Shown here: positions 1 through 10,357 of the stretch, one piece after another
Position numbering within the stretch: the first letter of the stretch is position 1
How the letters are laid out: the number at the start of each line of letters is the position of its first letter
NCBI GenBank assembly: GCA_028571685.1
Contig: CM053141.1
Location: forward strand, 134,940,833 to 135,004,832
From: Heterohyrax brucei
Lineage: Eukaryota; Chordata; Mammalia; Hyracoidea; Procaviidae
Reading direction: 5' to 3'
Length of the DNA: 64,000 nucleotides
The notes under the pieces: generated by a model
The model's database searches: none
Told to the model about the DNA's origin: nothing
The model's input: the letters and a program-made list of their open reading frames with translations, nothing else
Translations under genes and position numbers: made by a program

Positions 1-1128
1 TAAAACCTACAATCAGTTTAGTTTCTGGGGCACTGTGTTTTGAATACTATTTAATAGGGTGTGACAAAAACACATAATTTCTCCACATGTTCTTACATTG
101 CAAGCAGATCTTACGTGGTGCTCGGCAGTGCACCAAATAATGAGAAGTGTACCTGAAGCTTTGGAAGGGAAAATAAAGGAACAGCAACAGACAGCTGGAA
201 TGTTCAGGATATGAGGAGAATTTTAAATTTTCTCATAGAGCACAAAGCAATAACTGAAATCTTTATCCTCTGCTTTCAACTCAGCTTGGTATTAGCTAGA
301 GATAAACAAATTTAATTATTTCAGACATGAAAAGTAAAATCAGGTTTCAGACTGGAAAAGATGAGTTTGAACACAGATGGACAGAATACATTTAATAAGA
401 ACATTACCAGGGAGAACTGGGTTGAATTTGATCTCAGCTATGGGCGAGTTACAGGATCTCTTTTCCCTTTGAATCAGCTGGAATTGAACTGCTCTTCCAA
501 CTTGATGCCCCCAAGCTTGTGTATGTTTTTTCCCCCCTAAAATAAGTAGTATCATTTATTTACATGAGAGGTTTTGATTGAGGGGGAGAGTAATTTAGCT
601 CTGCAACTGCTTGTAATCCATTTAGACAGTGAATTTCTCTCTTACTAGCATGTTGTCTTCTAACACTGTATCAGGTTATGCAGGAAAAGGATTTGCTTGT
701 GCTTGTTAAAGTTGCTAAATTTGCATACACTGGAAATATTTGGCATACTTGTGATAGTGGGTATTTCAGGTGGCTTTACAACCTACAGAGGCATAGATTG
801 CTCAGCTGTAATAGACAACATACTGAAACAGGTGAGCCAGATAATTGTCAGAGTATTCTTTAGTGGCACTTGCTCTAGTGCTGTTTTCTTTCAGAGTGGG
901 TTTAGCATACTTTTCTTTTTGCCCGTTTTGATCAGCTTGTGGAGAACTTACATATACCTGGGGAGAAACAATGGGGACAATATCTCCTTTCCTACACCTT
1001 TATGAGCAGGACACCAGGATGTTGGAAGTTTTTATGGCCTTAGCTGTTTAAGGTTTCCCTTGGAAATTTGACTAGGATGTGGGAATAGCTTTTCTAGGCA
1101 AAAATGATTTATCATTTATTAAACACTG
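1..1128. other. No recognised feature
   Basis: AT-rich sequence with no gene, RNA or repeat that I can name. Short open frames on both strands have no recognisable protein motifs and no splice or start context, and I regard them as chance. Confidence 0.5.
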
Positions 1129-1138
1129 TTAGTAATTT

Positions 1139-1303
1139 GTGAAACCGTGGTGGCGTAGTGGTTAAGTGCTGTGGCTGATAACCAAAAGGTTGACAGTTCA
1201 AATCTGCCTGGCACTCTTTGGAAATTCTGTGGGGCAGTTCTACTCTGACCTATAGGGTTACTGTAAGTTGGAATTGACTCGATGGCAGTGGGTTTTGGTT
1301 TTA
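1139..1303 (+). mobile_element. AfroSINE-type tRNA-derived SINE
   Basis: The full short form of the window's dominant SINE. A tRNA-like head (gtggcgtagtggttaagtgc, then a cagttcaaatc B-box-like stretch) is followed by the 'gggcagttctactctg' body and the 'gttggaattgactcgatggc' RTE-like 3' end. A perfect 10-bp direct repeat, ttagtaattt, flanks it at 1129-1138 and 1304-1313, as expected for LINE-mediated insertion. The anticodon-arm region (taaccaaaaggtt) most resembles tRNA-Asn. Confidence 0.93.
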
Positions 1304-1344
1304 TTAGTAATTTATGGGTTTTACTTAATTTATTTCTCAAAATG

Positions 1345-1475
1345 ATTCTTTATGTCCAGTATTATTACTCTTAAAGTGAAGAATTGGAAAATTAGAGGTT
1401 AGAGAGATTAAATAACAGGAGCTGTGATGTGAACTGAAATCTATCTTGCTCCAAAATCCATGGTGTTAGTAGTTT
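1345..1475 (-). mobile_element. MIR-like SINE fragment
   Basis: The order of motifs (gaattggaaaattagaggtt, agagagattaaataac, then a region ending in 'ccaaaatccatggtg') follows the reverse complement of MIR ('gaggaaactgaggctcagag...taagtaactt...'). It is highly diverged, so it is ancient. No terminal repeats are visible. Confidence 0.6.
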
Positions 1476-1499
1476 CTAACTAAAATATATGTTGTAAAA

Positions 1500-2110
1500 A
1501 TTTTAAACCAAAAATATCAAAGAAAAACAATCATCTGTAATACCACTAATAACATTTTGGTGAGTATATTTTAGACATTTCTCCATGCATACATACACCT
1601 ATATTATAATATTGAAATTTTATGTAAATGTGATGATAATAGACATACTTTTAAAGAAAAATGTGTCTTAGGTATATTTTTTCAATAATTATCTGTATCA
1701 TTATTTTTGTTTAGCACTGCAACATATGTATTAATTGAATCCGTTTGTCCAGTCTCACACTGATGGACATTAAGGGGTTTCCAGATTTCACTAATAAAAA
1801 TAATGCTTTAGTCAACATCTTTGTGCTTATGTTGTCCCTTACTCCCTTTTCAGTTGCACTATAATCTCTTTTGCTGAAATTTCTAGAATTGTTACTGGGT
1901 TAAAAACTCACCCATAAAACCAAATCTGTTGCTGTTGAGTTGATTCCAATGGACAGCAATCACATAGAGCAGTGGAGAACTGCCCCAGGTGATTTCCAAG
2001 GAGCATTGGTGGATTTGAACTGCTAGCCTTTCAGCTAGCAGCTGTAGCTCTTAACTACCGTGCCATCAGGGCTCTGGGTTAAAGACTATGTGCATTTAAA
2101 TGTTAGGGTA
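1500..2110 (-). mobile_element. Old L1 3' region, split by a SINE
   Basis: Antisense match to the 3' part of old mammalian L1 (gatggacattaaggggtttc... aacatctttgtgcttatg... gaatt/gttactgggttaaa). It is interrupted by the antisense SINE at 1909-2072 and resumes with gactatgtgcatttaaatg, the expected L1 continuation. The 5' and 3' limits are uncertain. Confidence 0.6.
1909..2072 (-). mobile_element. AfroSINE-type SINE inserted in old L1
   Basis: Reverse-complement copy of the dominant SINE: 3' end first (gctgttgagttgattccaat), tRNA-like head last (agctcttaactaccgtgcca). It is flanked by 14-bp near-identical direct repeats, ctgggttaaaaact (1895-1908) and ctgggttaaagact (2073-2086), which also mark the interruption of the surrounding L1. 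Confidence 0.93.
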
Positions 2111-2114
2111 GCAT

Positions 2115-2760
2115 GTACATAGTTAACGAAGATTACAGACTCTGGAATCAGATTGCTTAGGTTTGAATTTCAATTCTACTTACTCTGTGTTTTAGTCAGC
2201 TAGTGCTGCTTTAACAGAGATACCACTAAGTGGATGGCTTTAACAAAGAAAAGTTTATTCTTACAGCCAAGTAGACTATAAGTCCACATTCAGGATGTCT
2301 GCTCCAGGGGAAGGCTTTTCCTGCTTATCAGCTCTGGAGGTAAGTCCTTGTGCTCAGGGAGCATCTTGGTGCAGGAACATCAGGTCTGAAGGACATGCTC
2401 TTCTCCCAGTGCTGCTTTCTTGGTGATGGAGGTTCCCAACTCTCTGATTGCTTCCTCATCCTTCCATCTCATGTCAGATAAAAGGACAAAGGGTTGTGCA
2501 AACCATACTCCAAGGAAACTCCCCCAACATTGCAGCAGGGAGGTAATCCTTGGAAGGGATCCACAGTCCCACCCTAATCCTCCTTCAACACAATCATCCT
2601 ATCTATTAGCCACAGGCTGAGATCAGGATGTACAACATAGGAAAGCCACAAAATATTGGGAATGATGGCCCAGCCAAATGGCCACACACATTTTGGGGGG
2701 ACACAGTTCAATCCATGACACTCTATATTAACTTAGTAAACTTACTTAACTCCTCTTAGT
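2115..2760 (+). mobile_element. MIR fragment interrupted by an LTR
   Basis: The left part (gactctggaatcagattgct... gtttgaatttcaattctact) matches the MIR head and the right part (aacttacttaactcctctta) matches the next MIR segment. The intervening 2188-2720 is a solo LTR. The two MIR pieces are collinear across the LTR, so the LTR inserted into an existing MIR. Confidence 0.65.
2188..2720 (-). mobile_element. Solo LTR, MaLR/ERVL type
   Basis: An antisense LTR. On the minus strand it starts TGTCATGGATTGAAC and ends in ...GACTAAAACA, so it has TG...CA ends. It shares its order of motifs (aggatgtctgctccagggga, gtgctgctttcttg, gaggttcccaactctct) with the two LTRs of the element at 34990-36902. The direct repeat is short: ctctg before and ctcta after. 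No internal region is present, so this is a solo LTR left by recombination. Confidence 0.82.
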
Positions 2761-2799
2761 CTCAATGTCTTAAATGAGTTCTCCAGAGAGAAAAACCAG

Positions 2800-2980
2800 T
2801 AAAGCTCAGTCAGACTCACCAGCCATTCTGCAGGAGAAAGATGTGACAGTCTGTTCCTGTAATGATTTATAGCTTTGAGAACTCTATGGGGGCAGTTCTC
2901 CTCTGTTCTTTAGGATCACTGTGTTCCACTCCGTTCTTTAGAATTGAGTTGACTATGGGTTAAGTTTTGTTTTGGGTGAA
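2800..2980 (+). mobile_element. AfroSINE long-form fragment
   Basis: A diverged sense copy of the long SINE variant, recognised by the ctgcaggagaaagatgtgac block and the following gaactctatgggggcagttc body. The tRNA-like head is degraded and the 3' end (gaattgagttgactatgggt) contains a duplicated stretch. Confidence 0.75.
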
Positions 2981-3089
2981 TTTTAGGGGATAGCAATTCC
3001 CAAATATTGTCATCTCAAAGCCTACTTATTATCATCAGATTCACTGGTAATCTAAACTTCAGCATCAAGATGGATTAAAGAATTAAACA

Positions 3090-3650
3090 AGAAACATGTT
3101 AAATTATAAGTACTTTTTTCTAAGTCTTTATTTTGATGAATGTTATCTAATAGTTAATACCTCTTTGGTCTCTATAAATGTTGTCCTAAGTTTTTTCTAA
3201 TTTGAGTTATTAATCTGGTGATTAGCATAATTAGATTTTTTAATATTGTGTCCCTTGAATTTTTAGTGAATCCCAGTAGGTCATACTGGTTTTTAAGAAG
3301 TATTTTACTTGCTTCTATTTGCTAAGTATTTATTAATAAACATTTTTTATGATAATATGTGAGTTAAATTTATTATTATATTTTTGTTTGCTAACTTTGT
3401 CAAGTATTACATCAATATAACATTGGCTTTATTTTCTGTAACAGTTAAATGGCATGGATGGCTTTTAGTTTTTGATATATTGACAGGAATCCACTTTAAG
3501 ATAACTTGAACCTGACATTTATTGTTTGTGAAGGCGAGGGGTAGGAGGATAACTGTTTGAAAGCTCAAATTTATTCCTTTTCATTATTGTTTCAGCTTTC
3601 TAACCTTCCTTGAATCTGTTTCAGCAAGTTGTAGCTTCCTAAAAAACTCA
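3090..3650 (-). mobile_element. Old L1 ORF2 reverse-transcriptase region
   Basis: Highly diverged antisense match to the L1 ORF2 reverse-transcriptase segment: the order 'attaatctggtgattagcat', 'gaatcccagtaggtcat', 'tgctaagtatttattaataa', 'acattggctttat' parallels that seen in L1 copies. No open frame remains. The call rests on motif order recognised by eye. Confidence 0.5.
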
Positions 3651-3712
3651 TCCTTTTCATCCTGAATTTGAATACATTAATACAGAATTGTGAGATGTAT
3701 TATCTTTGGTGC

Positions 3713-4640
3713 TTTTTTTTAAAAATTGTATTTCAGCTGAATGTTTACAGAGCAAATTCATTTCTCACTAAACAATGCATGTGTTATTTTTCACATTGGT
3801 TCCCAACCCCACAACATGTCAGTACTTACTCCTTCTTGACCTTGGGTTCCCAGTTACCGGCTTTGCTGTCCCTTCTTGCCTTCTCTTCTTTGCCCTTGGG
3901 CTGCTGTGCCCATTTAGTCTCATTTTGTTTTATGGGTCTGTCTAATCTTTGGCTGAAAGGTGAACCTCAGGAGTAATTTTAGTGTTGAATTAAAAAGGTG
4001 TCTGTGGGCTGTACTCTTGGGATTTGCACAGTCTCTGTTAGACCGATAAGACTGGCCCTTTTTTTTGTAAGAATTTTGTTCCATATTTCTCTACACTTCT
4101 GTCAGAAACCCCCTATTGTGATCCCTGTCAGAGCCATTGGTAGTGATAGTCAGGCACCATCTAGTTGTGCTAGACTCAGTCTGTGGTGGTTGTGGTCCAT
4201 TAGGCCTTAGAATTAAGATTTTCCTTGTGTCTTTGATTTTCTTCATTCTCCCTTGCTCCAGATGTGGTAGAACCAGTGGAGTGTCTTAGATGGCTGCTAA
4301 CAAATTTTAAGACCCCAGACCCTACTCACCAAAGTATAATGTGGAACGTTTTCTGTATTAACTACATTATAGCAATGATCTAGATGCCACCTGAGATTAT
4401 GATGGTCCCTAGCTCTCAGCCTGGTAATTCAGTCTCTCAGAGAATTTGAATGTGTCCAGTGAAGCTTCAGTGACCTTGCCTTGGTCAAGTTATATTGGCT
4501 TCCACAGTATTCTATGCTGTCTTACCCTTCACCAAAGTTACCAGTTTTCTGTTGTCTTTTTAATGCTTTTCTGTTCTCATCCTTTTGGTGATGTTTTAAA
4601 TAATATTGTTTTTCTTTGTAAAAGTGAAAGATGTTTGTTT
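3713..4640 (-). mobile_element. 5'-truncated L1, 3' UTR only
   Basis: An antisense copy of a long L1 3' UTR typical of elephant-type L1. Landmarks in + orientation are gtttacagagcaaattcatt, ggttcccaaccccacaacat, gtctaatctttggctgaaag, gaccccagaccctactcacc and cttacccttcaccaaagtta. The run of T at 3713-3720 is the reverse of the poly(A) tail. The plus-strand open frames of about 70-100 codons here are read through UTR and are not genes. Confidence 0.85.
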
Positions 4641-6106
4641 TAGGAGAAGAATCATAAAATATCCAGAAATAAGTGTTTTCCCTTTTCATTTATCAAAACC
4701 AATACTTTTTACCTCTGTTTTTCACTCCAGATAAAGATTAGTGAGTTGGTTGAATAGAGATCAAGATTTTCTTCCATTCTGGCTTTGTGAGAGCTAGAGA
4801 TGAATGAGGGATTGTAGCTGTGGGAATGAGGGATTGAATCTAGATTGTAGCTGTGGGAGCATAGGAATAATAAAAACAATGCTCTAAACCAACACTAGAA
4901 AAATAAATGGATAGTGGAAATTTCATGTCTGATGGAGTGAGCTCAGGGATGCAATCTTGTTCAAAACAAAGGCTTTGTTAACGAGGATAGGAAAAGTAAA
5001 GAGAATGGACATAAAAGGCAGAACCCTTGTGTTACAAGGTAGGAGCACTTTAGAATGATACCTAGGTCTGTATGTGTTCTGAGTTGTTTCAAATGGAAAA
5101 GTCAGACTCTTTGTAACATCAGAGTGGTTGTAGTGTTTTGCGCATGCACCTGATGCCCTTCCAAGTGGTGACAGAAGCTGCTGCCAGAAGTTCAGGCTTT
5201 CTAAGTCAGTACATTCAGCTGAACTTGGAGATCAAGCCAGATTTGAGACTTGAAGTCACTTGCTTATTTTTAGCACAGTCATTCATAATGTCTTTGTATC
5301 TCCACCTGTTAAGGTCAAGTGTCTTCATATAATGCCATTTGACAATTTGACTTAAGCCTAATTTCTATTTCCTGATGGTGATATACTTATTTAGTATATG
5401 GAGAGACAGTGAGATGACATACTAAGCAAGACAAGCAAGAGAGATATCCTTACTAACAGTAAGGATGGTAGCCAAAGCTGAGGGAAATACTGTTAGCAAA
5501 GATGTTTTTCAGTGTATGTGTAAAAGCATAAGTATGTAGAAAGGGCAGCTGTACTGAAATGGATGTAGCATAGGCTTTAGAGTAAAGACGGTTTCACTGT
5601 TGGAAATTTCACTTGGTGTTTCGACAGTGATATGAACTAGCCGTGTAGTCTTCTGCAATCCTGTGCTCTCTCTCTCTCTGAGCTCAGATTCTTCCTTGCA
5701 GTTGAGGATAGTGACGATAGTATGTCATCAGCTTTGAGTATATGAATTACATGTATGTCCTATAGCTAGTATTTATGGAGCATCTGATATGTATAAATCA
5801 CACTTATGTTGTAGTTGATGCTAGAATAGTCGATGAGAAAAGAATTCCTGTGCTTAAGGAGAAGTCATAGTCCATTGGGGATGCTTATAGTTCATAATTT
5901 AATACTTCAGGAAAGAAAAGTGTATTCTTCCCTTTCTGCAAATATCAAAATAATATATAATCTTTAAAAGAAAGAACACTACAGAAATCTACAACGAAAA
6001 AGAGGGGGAGGTAGAATCTAAATATTTGCCATTCTGAAATAGCTGTTATCAGAGGTGATTATCACTCCACATGAACTGAATACATTCAATAGAATAATAG
6101 ATAGAT
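4641..6106. other. Mostly unassigned sequence
   Basis: No gene or RNA seen. A short CT run lies near 5666-5680 and an L2 fragment near 5765-5895 (listed separately). A small local duplication, with 'gaatgagggattg' occurring twice near 4800-4840, is present. Confidence 0.5.
5765..5895 (-). mobile_element. L2 3'-end fragment
   Basis: The series tatttatggagcatctgata, 'gatgctagaatag' and 'aaggagaagtcatagtcc' follows the antisense pattern of L2 3' ends ('atttattgagcacctac...ggagcttacagtct'). Diverged and short. Confidence 0.5.
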
Positions 6107-6562
6107 GTTGTTATGTGCTGTCAAGCCAGTTCTGACTCATACCAACCAACAAAATGAAACACTTCAGGGTTTGCACCATTCTCACAATCATTATTATGCT
6201 TGAGTCAATTGTTACAGCTGCTGTGTCAGTCCGCATCGTTGAGGGTCTTCTCCTTTTCACTGTCCAACTCTCTACTTTGTCAAGAATGGTGTTCTCCAGG
6301 AACCAGTTCCTCCGGATAACGTGTCCAGAATATGTGAGATGAAGTCTTGCCATCTGTGTTTCTAAGGAGAATTCTGGTTATACTTCCTAAGATGGATCTG
6401 TTCATTCTATTGGCTGTCCATAGGTGTGTGTACCCAGTATTCTTCCCTAACACCATAATTTAAAGACTTCAATTCTTTTTTTATCTTCCTTATGTATTGT
6501 CCAGCTTTTCCATATATAATAAGATGTTGAAACCACCGTGGCTTTGGTCAGACCAATCATAG
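6107..6562 (-). mobile_element. Outer RTE LINE, 3' segment (left of L1)
   Basis: An antisense RTE (BovB-like) 3' end begins at gttgttatgtgctgtcaagc. The minus-strand frame at 6111-6353 reads like the RTE C-terminal tail (MARLHLTYSGHVIRRNWFLE...). It breaks off in 'ttggtcagaccaatcatag', and the next RTE bases resume at 10359. The whole element is therefore 6107-6562 plus 10359-11180, split by an L1. It has stops and frameshifts and is inactive. Confidence 0.88.
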
Positions 6563-6608
6563 GCTTTCTGGTGCCCAAGGGGTTCTTTTGTTGTTCTCTT
6601 TCTATTTG

Positions 6609-7372
6609 TTAGAGTTGTAGGGATAATTCTTTGGTTTGGGCCCTTTCTTTTTTTGGATGTGTGCAATTTATTGAGATGAATTGACCTCTGAGCACTGCTT
6701 TTGCTGTATTCCCTAGGTTCTGGTAGGATGTGTTTTCATTCTCATTTGATTCCATGAATTTCTTTATTACATCCTTGATTTCTTCTAAAACCCATGAATT
6801 TTTGAGCAAGGTGTTGTTTGGTTTCCATAAATGCAAATTTCTACCCATAGTTTTTCTGCTATTGATTTCAACTTTTATGGCTTTATGAGCTGAGAAGATG
6901 CTTTGCAATATTTCAGTGGTTTGGATTGTGTTGAGGCTTGCTTTGTGGCCTAATATGTGCTCTAATCTGGAGAATGTTCCATGTGCTTAGAAAAGAAGAT
7001 GTATTTGTCTGTTGTTGAGTGGAGAGTTCTGTATATTTCTATGAGGCTGAGTTGGTTGATTGTTGTAATAAGGTCTTTCATATGTTTATTGAGCTGTTTT
7101 CTGGATGTTCTGTCCATTACTGAAAGTGGACTGTTGAAGTCTCCCACTATTATTGTGGAGTGATCTATCTCACTTTTCAGTGTTGCCAGCATTTGTTCAA
7201 TGTATTTAGATGCTCTGATATTGGGTGTGTAAATATTTAATATTCTTACATCCTCCTTATGTATTGAAACTTTAAGCAATAAATAGTGACCATCCTTGTC
7301 CATGATGGTGGATTTCACTTTAAAATCTGTATTATGTGAGATTAATATTGCTACTCCTGTTCTTCTTTGCAT
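6609..7372 (-). pseudogene. L1 ORF2 endonuclease remnant
   Basis: Two minus-strand frames encode pieces of the L1 ORF2 apurinic-type endonuclease that nicks target DNA. At 6962-7372 the read includes GVAILISHNTDFKVKST, then ILNIYTPNIRA and the Mg-site motif GDFNSPLS. At 6609-6908 it continues with FSAHKAIKVEINSRKTMG and ESNENENTSYQNLG. Family knowledge: endonuclease is the N-terminal domain of ORF2, and reverse transcriptase should follow. Here a frame break separates the two pieces and the sequence ends before the polymerase domain. The frame at 7372 is opened by the nested RTE, not by a real ORF2 start. Confidence 0.85.
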
Positions 7373-7383
7373 GATATTAGCTT

Positions 7384-8410
7384 GTTGTTGTTGTTAGGTG
7401 CCATCAAATTAGTTCTAACTAATAGTGACCCTATGCACAACAGAACAAAACACTGCCTGGTCCTGTGCCATGTCCACAATCGTTTTTATGCTTAAGCCCG
7501 TTGTTGCAGCTACTGTGTCAATCCATCTCATCAAGGGTCTCCCTCTTTTTTGGTGACCCTCCACTCTACCAATTATGATATTCTTCTCTAGGGACTGATT
7601 CTTCCTGACACGATGTCCAAAGTAGGTAAGATGCAGTCTTGCCATCTTTGCTTCCAAGGAACGCTCTGGTTGTACTTATTCCAGAACAAATCTATTTGTT
7701 TTCTTGGCGGTCCATGGTGCATTCAGCATTCTTCTCAAACTCTATAATTCAAAGGCATCTATTCTTCTTCTGTCTTCTTTGTTCATTGTCCGGGTTTCAC
7801 ATACATATGATGTGATTGATAATACCACAGTTTGGGTCAGGTGCACTTTAGTCTTCAAGGTGACATCTTTACTTTTGAATACTTTAAAGAGGTCCTTTGC
7901 AGCATATTTTCCCAATGCAGTTCATCCTTTGATTTTTTGACTGCTGCACTGATTGTGGAGACAAGTAAAATGAAATCCTTGACAACCTCAATCGTTTCTC
8001 CATTTATGATGATGTTGCTTAATGGTCCAGTTATAAAGATTTTTGTTTTCTTGATGTTGGGGTGCAGTCCATACTGAAGGCTGTAGTCCTTGATCTTCAT
8101 CAGTAAACATTTCAAATCTTCTTCACTTCCAGCAAGTTAAGGTGGTGGTGTCTGCATAATGCATGTTGTTACTGAGTCATCCTCTAATCCTGATTCCTCA
8201 TTCTTCTTCATAAAAACCAGCAACTTGTGTTATTTGCTTGGCATACAGATTGAAAAGGTATAGTGAAAGAATACAACCCTGATGCACACCTTTCCTGACT
8301 TTAAACCATGCAGTGTCACTCTTGTTCTGTTCTCATTGATTGCCTCTTGATCCATGTACAGGTTTCTTAAGAGCACAGTTAAGTATTCTGGAATTCCCAT
8401 TTTACTATTT
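7384..8410 (-). mobile_element. Inner RTE LINE nested in L1
   Basis: An antisense, 5'-truncated RTE that starts with its 3' tail (ttgttgttgttaggtgccat). The frame at 7415-7657 reads as the C-terminal tail (HLTYFGHRVRKNQSLEKN, GRPLMRWIDTVAATTG) and the region up to 8410 as the 3' part of the reverse-transcriptase ORF (frame at 7855-8115: LLMKIKDYSLQYGLHPNIKK). L1 endonuclease sequence is collinear on both sides, so this copy is younger than the L1. Several stops make it inactive. Confidence 0.9.
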
Positions 8411-9111
8411 TACCATTATTAGTAAACAATTGGTATATATTTTTTCATCCTTTGATTTTCAATTTGTTCATATCTTTGAGGCTAAGGTGTATATCTTGTA
8501 AGCAACATATGACAGATTGTGTTTTTTGATCCAACCTGTTAACTCTGTTTCTTTATTGCTTCATTCAGCGTATTTATATTCAGCATAATTATTGATAGAT
8601 AGGAGTGTAGTGCTGCCATTTTGGTGTCTTTTTTGTGTTGTTGCCATTTTCTCTGTTCCACTTAATATACTATTCAGAGTCATTTTTCTTTATGGGTTTT
8701 CTTTTCATCTTTTTCAGTGTTGGTTTTGTATCTGTTGAGACTTTTCCATGTAAATGCTGATGTCAGTTGCTTTATCTTCAGTCTCACTAATTCTGCATTT
8801 TATTTCAATCCTGCACTTTTGGCTTTGAATTGAATTGTCTAACTCTGTGATTTTATTATTGATCTGTTGAATTTCAGATTACCATTCTAGCAATTCATGT
8901 AGCTTGTTTAATTTTTATTTTGTTCTGCTGCAGTTTGTCTAATCTCTATCCTAATATATAGAAGGGTTATATACATAATTCTTTGGTATTCAACTGCCTA
9001 TAATTTCAGGAAGACTTCTTTATCTGGGAATTTTTTTGGTTCTTTATTTTGGGAGTTTTCTGGAGCCATGGTGGTCTGCTTCTTTAAATACATAGAGATT
9101 GATTGTTAGAG

Positions 9112-9114
<3 letters not shown>

Positions 9115-9153
<39 letters not shown>
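9115..9153. repeat. (TG)n microsatellite
   Basis: About 39 bases of TG dinucleotide repeat inside the antisense L1, between the ORF1-like region and the 5' UTR units. Confidence 0.97.
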
Positions 9154-9156
<3 letters not shown>

Positions 9157-9289
9157 GATTTGATTTTGACTGTCCAAGTAGTCTAGTCATTTGAAATAGA
9201 GAGGTTATTGGAGCCTTAATAATTCTGAGGCCCTGTTACCTGATGGTCAGAGTGATGACTGCACTGAGAGATTTAGCAGGAGTTGCTGG

Positions 9290-10060
9290 CTCCCTTGAAT
9301 TATTTTTTGAATCCTTCCTTTGTTTCCCTCCCCAGGTCTGGGGGAAAAGCTCAGGGCACACACTTAAAATACCCTACTTCTGGTCCAGGTAGTGCTCTAG
9401 AATTTAGATCTGGTATACAGCAGAGAAGGGGGAGGTAGAAAGTTGGATATAGGAGTGAAGTAGTGCATAAGAAAGGTCTGAATCATGAAAGCTGACACAC
9501 ACTTAGCTTGAAACACTATAGTAAGTGGAGCAAACTGTAGATCAAAGGAGCAGTGGAACTTACTGTCTACCCCTCCCTTTGTTTCTCTTTCTGAGTCTGG
9601 GAGAAAAGCTCAGGGCACACAAGTAAAATGCCCACTTCCACCCAGGTGGTGCACCAGAATTTAGCCTGAGGTGTAAAGCAGAGAAGGTAGGTGGGAAAGG
9701 CTGAAGACAGGAGGGAAGTCAGGATGCAGGAAAGGACTGAACCCTGAGGTATCCCAAGCACTAATCTTGAAATGTGTGGAATTCTCTTGGTGTGTTGTAG
9801 ATGCAGTGATGGCCTGGCTTAGCAGAGGTTTACTTCTATCCTTCCCTTTTTTCCCCCCTGAATCCTGGGGAGAGTTTAGGACATGCATGTACAATCCCAG
9901 TTCTGGTCCAGGTGGTATACCAGAATGACATAGCTCACAGAAGGGAGGGGGGAAAGAGTGCTGGAGTACTTGGCTACCAGCCACTGCTGTGTACTGTAGG
10001 TGCAGCTGTCTTAAGCACAGCTTCTTTGTTGAGAGAGATGCTGTCCACTCAGCCACTGCT
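9290..10060 (-). repeat. Tandem L1 5' UTR units of about 260 bp
   Basis: Roughly three imperfect units within the antisense L1 5' UTR. Anchor stretches are gggggaaaagctcagggcac (near 9341), gggagaaaagctcagggcac (near 9600) and the diverged ggggagagtttaggacatgc (near 9867), spaced about 260 bases. Each is followed by 'tctggtccaggt'-like and 'agaatttag/agaatgaca' blocks. By analogy with other L1 lineages, such units carry promoter activity driving L1 RNA. The last unit toward 10060 is the most diverged. Confidence 0.75.
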
Positions 10061-10330
10061 GCTCACCATGGCAGCTGACTCCAGCTGGCTCTCAGGTACA
10101 GCAGTCCCAGTCCTAGCCTCCTTGCTGACAAAGATGGCATTTTTACCTATGCAGCCTCTCTGTTGCTGTTCCAGTAGAAGTGAGGTCTTTTGTGCTGCTG
10201 TCTCACTTTTGTCGCTCAGTCCAATCTCACAGCTTTCTGCCTGATCTTAGGGCTCCTAAACTGTTCATTTTGTAATATTCAGTTGTTTTTCTAGGTCTTA
10301 GTTCTTAGAGGGATTCAAGAGACATATGAC

Positions 10331-10357
10331 TAGTCTGCCATCTTGGCCCTGCTCCCC
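10331..10357 (-). promoter_or_regulatory. L1 5' end with YY1-like site
   Basis: The minus strand reads GGGGAGCAGGGCCAAGATGG followed by CAGACTAG. The core CCAAGATGGC is the classic YY1 site found at the first bases of full-length mammalian L1, where it positions the transcription start. This marks the true 5' end of the L1. Confidence 0.8.

Larger units (their letters stand above)
6563..10357 (-). mobile_element. Antisense L1 with intact 5' end, 3'-truncated, split by RTE
   Basis: On the minus strand the order is 5' start at 10357, repeated 5' UTR units, ORF1-like region near 8700-9070, then the ORF2 endonuclease region at 8411-8640 and 6600-7383. It is cut by a nested RTE (7384-8410). It lacks most of the reverse transcriptase, the 3' UTR and a poly(A) tail. 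The 8-bp direct repeat aatcatag at 6555-6562 and 10359-10366 fits a target-site duplication. A missing 3' end in a copy with an intact 5' end is atypical of L1; later deletion or premature 3' processing could explain it. Confidence 0.85.

Noticed and set aside
6962..7372. 136-codon minus-strand ORF as a host gene
   Set aside because: It reads as the L1 ORF2 endonuclease (GDFNSPLS, LNIYTPNIRA), and its apparent start is created by the nested RTE.
9661..10056. 131-codon minus-strand ORF with proline/serine-rich composition
   Set aside because: It lies in the tandem 5' UTR units of L1; the reading frame is a by-product of the GC-richer repeat unit.
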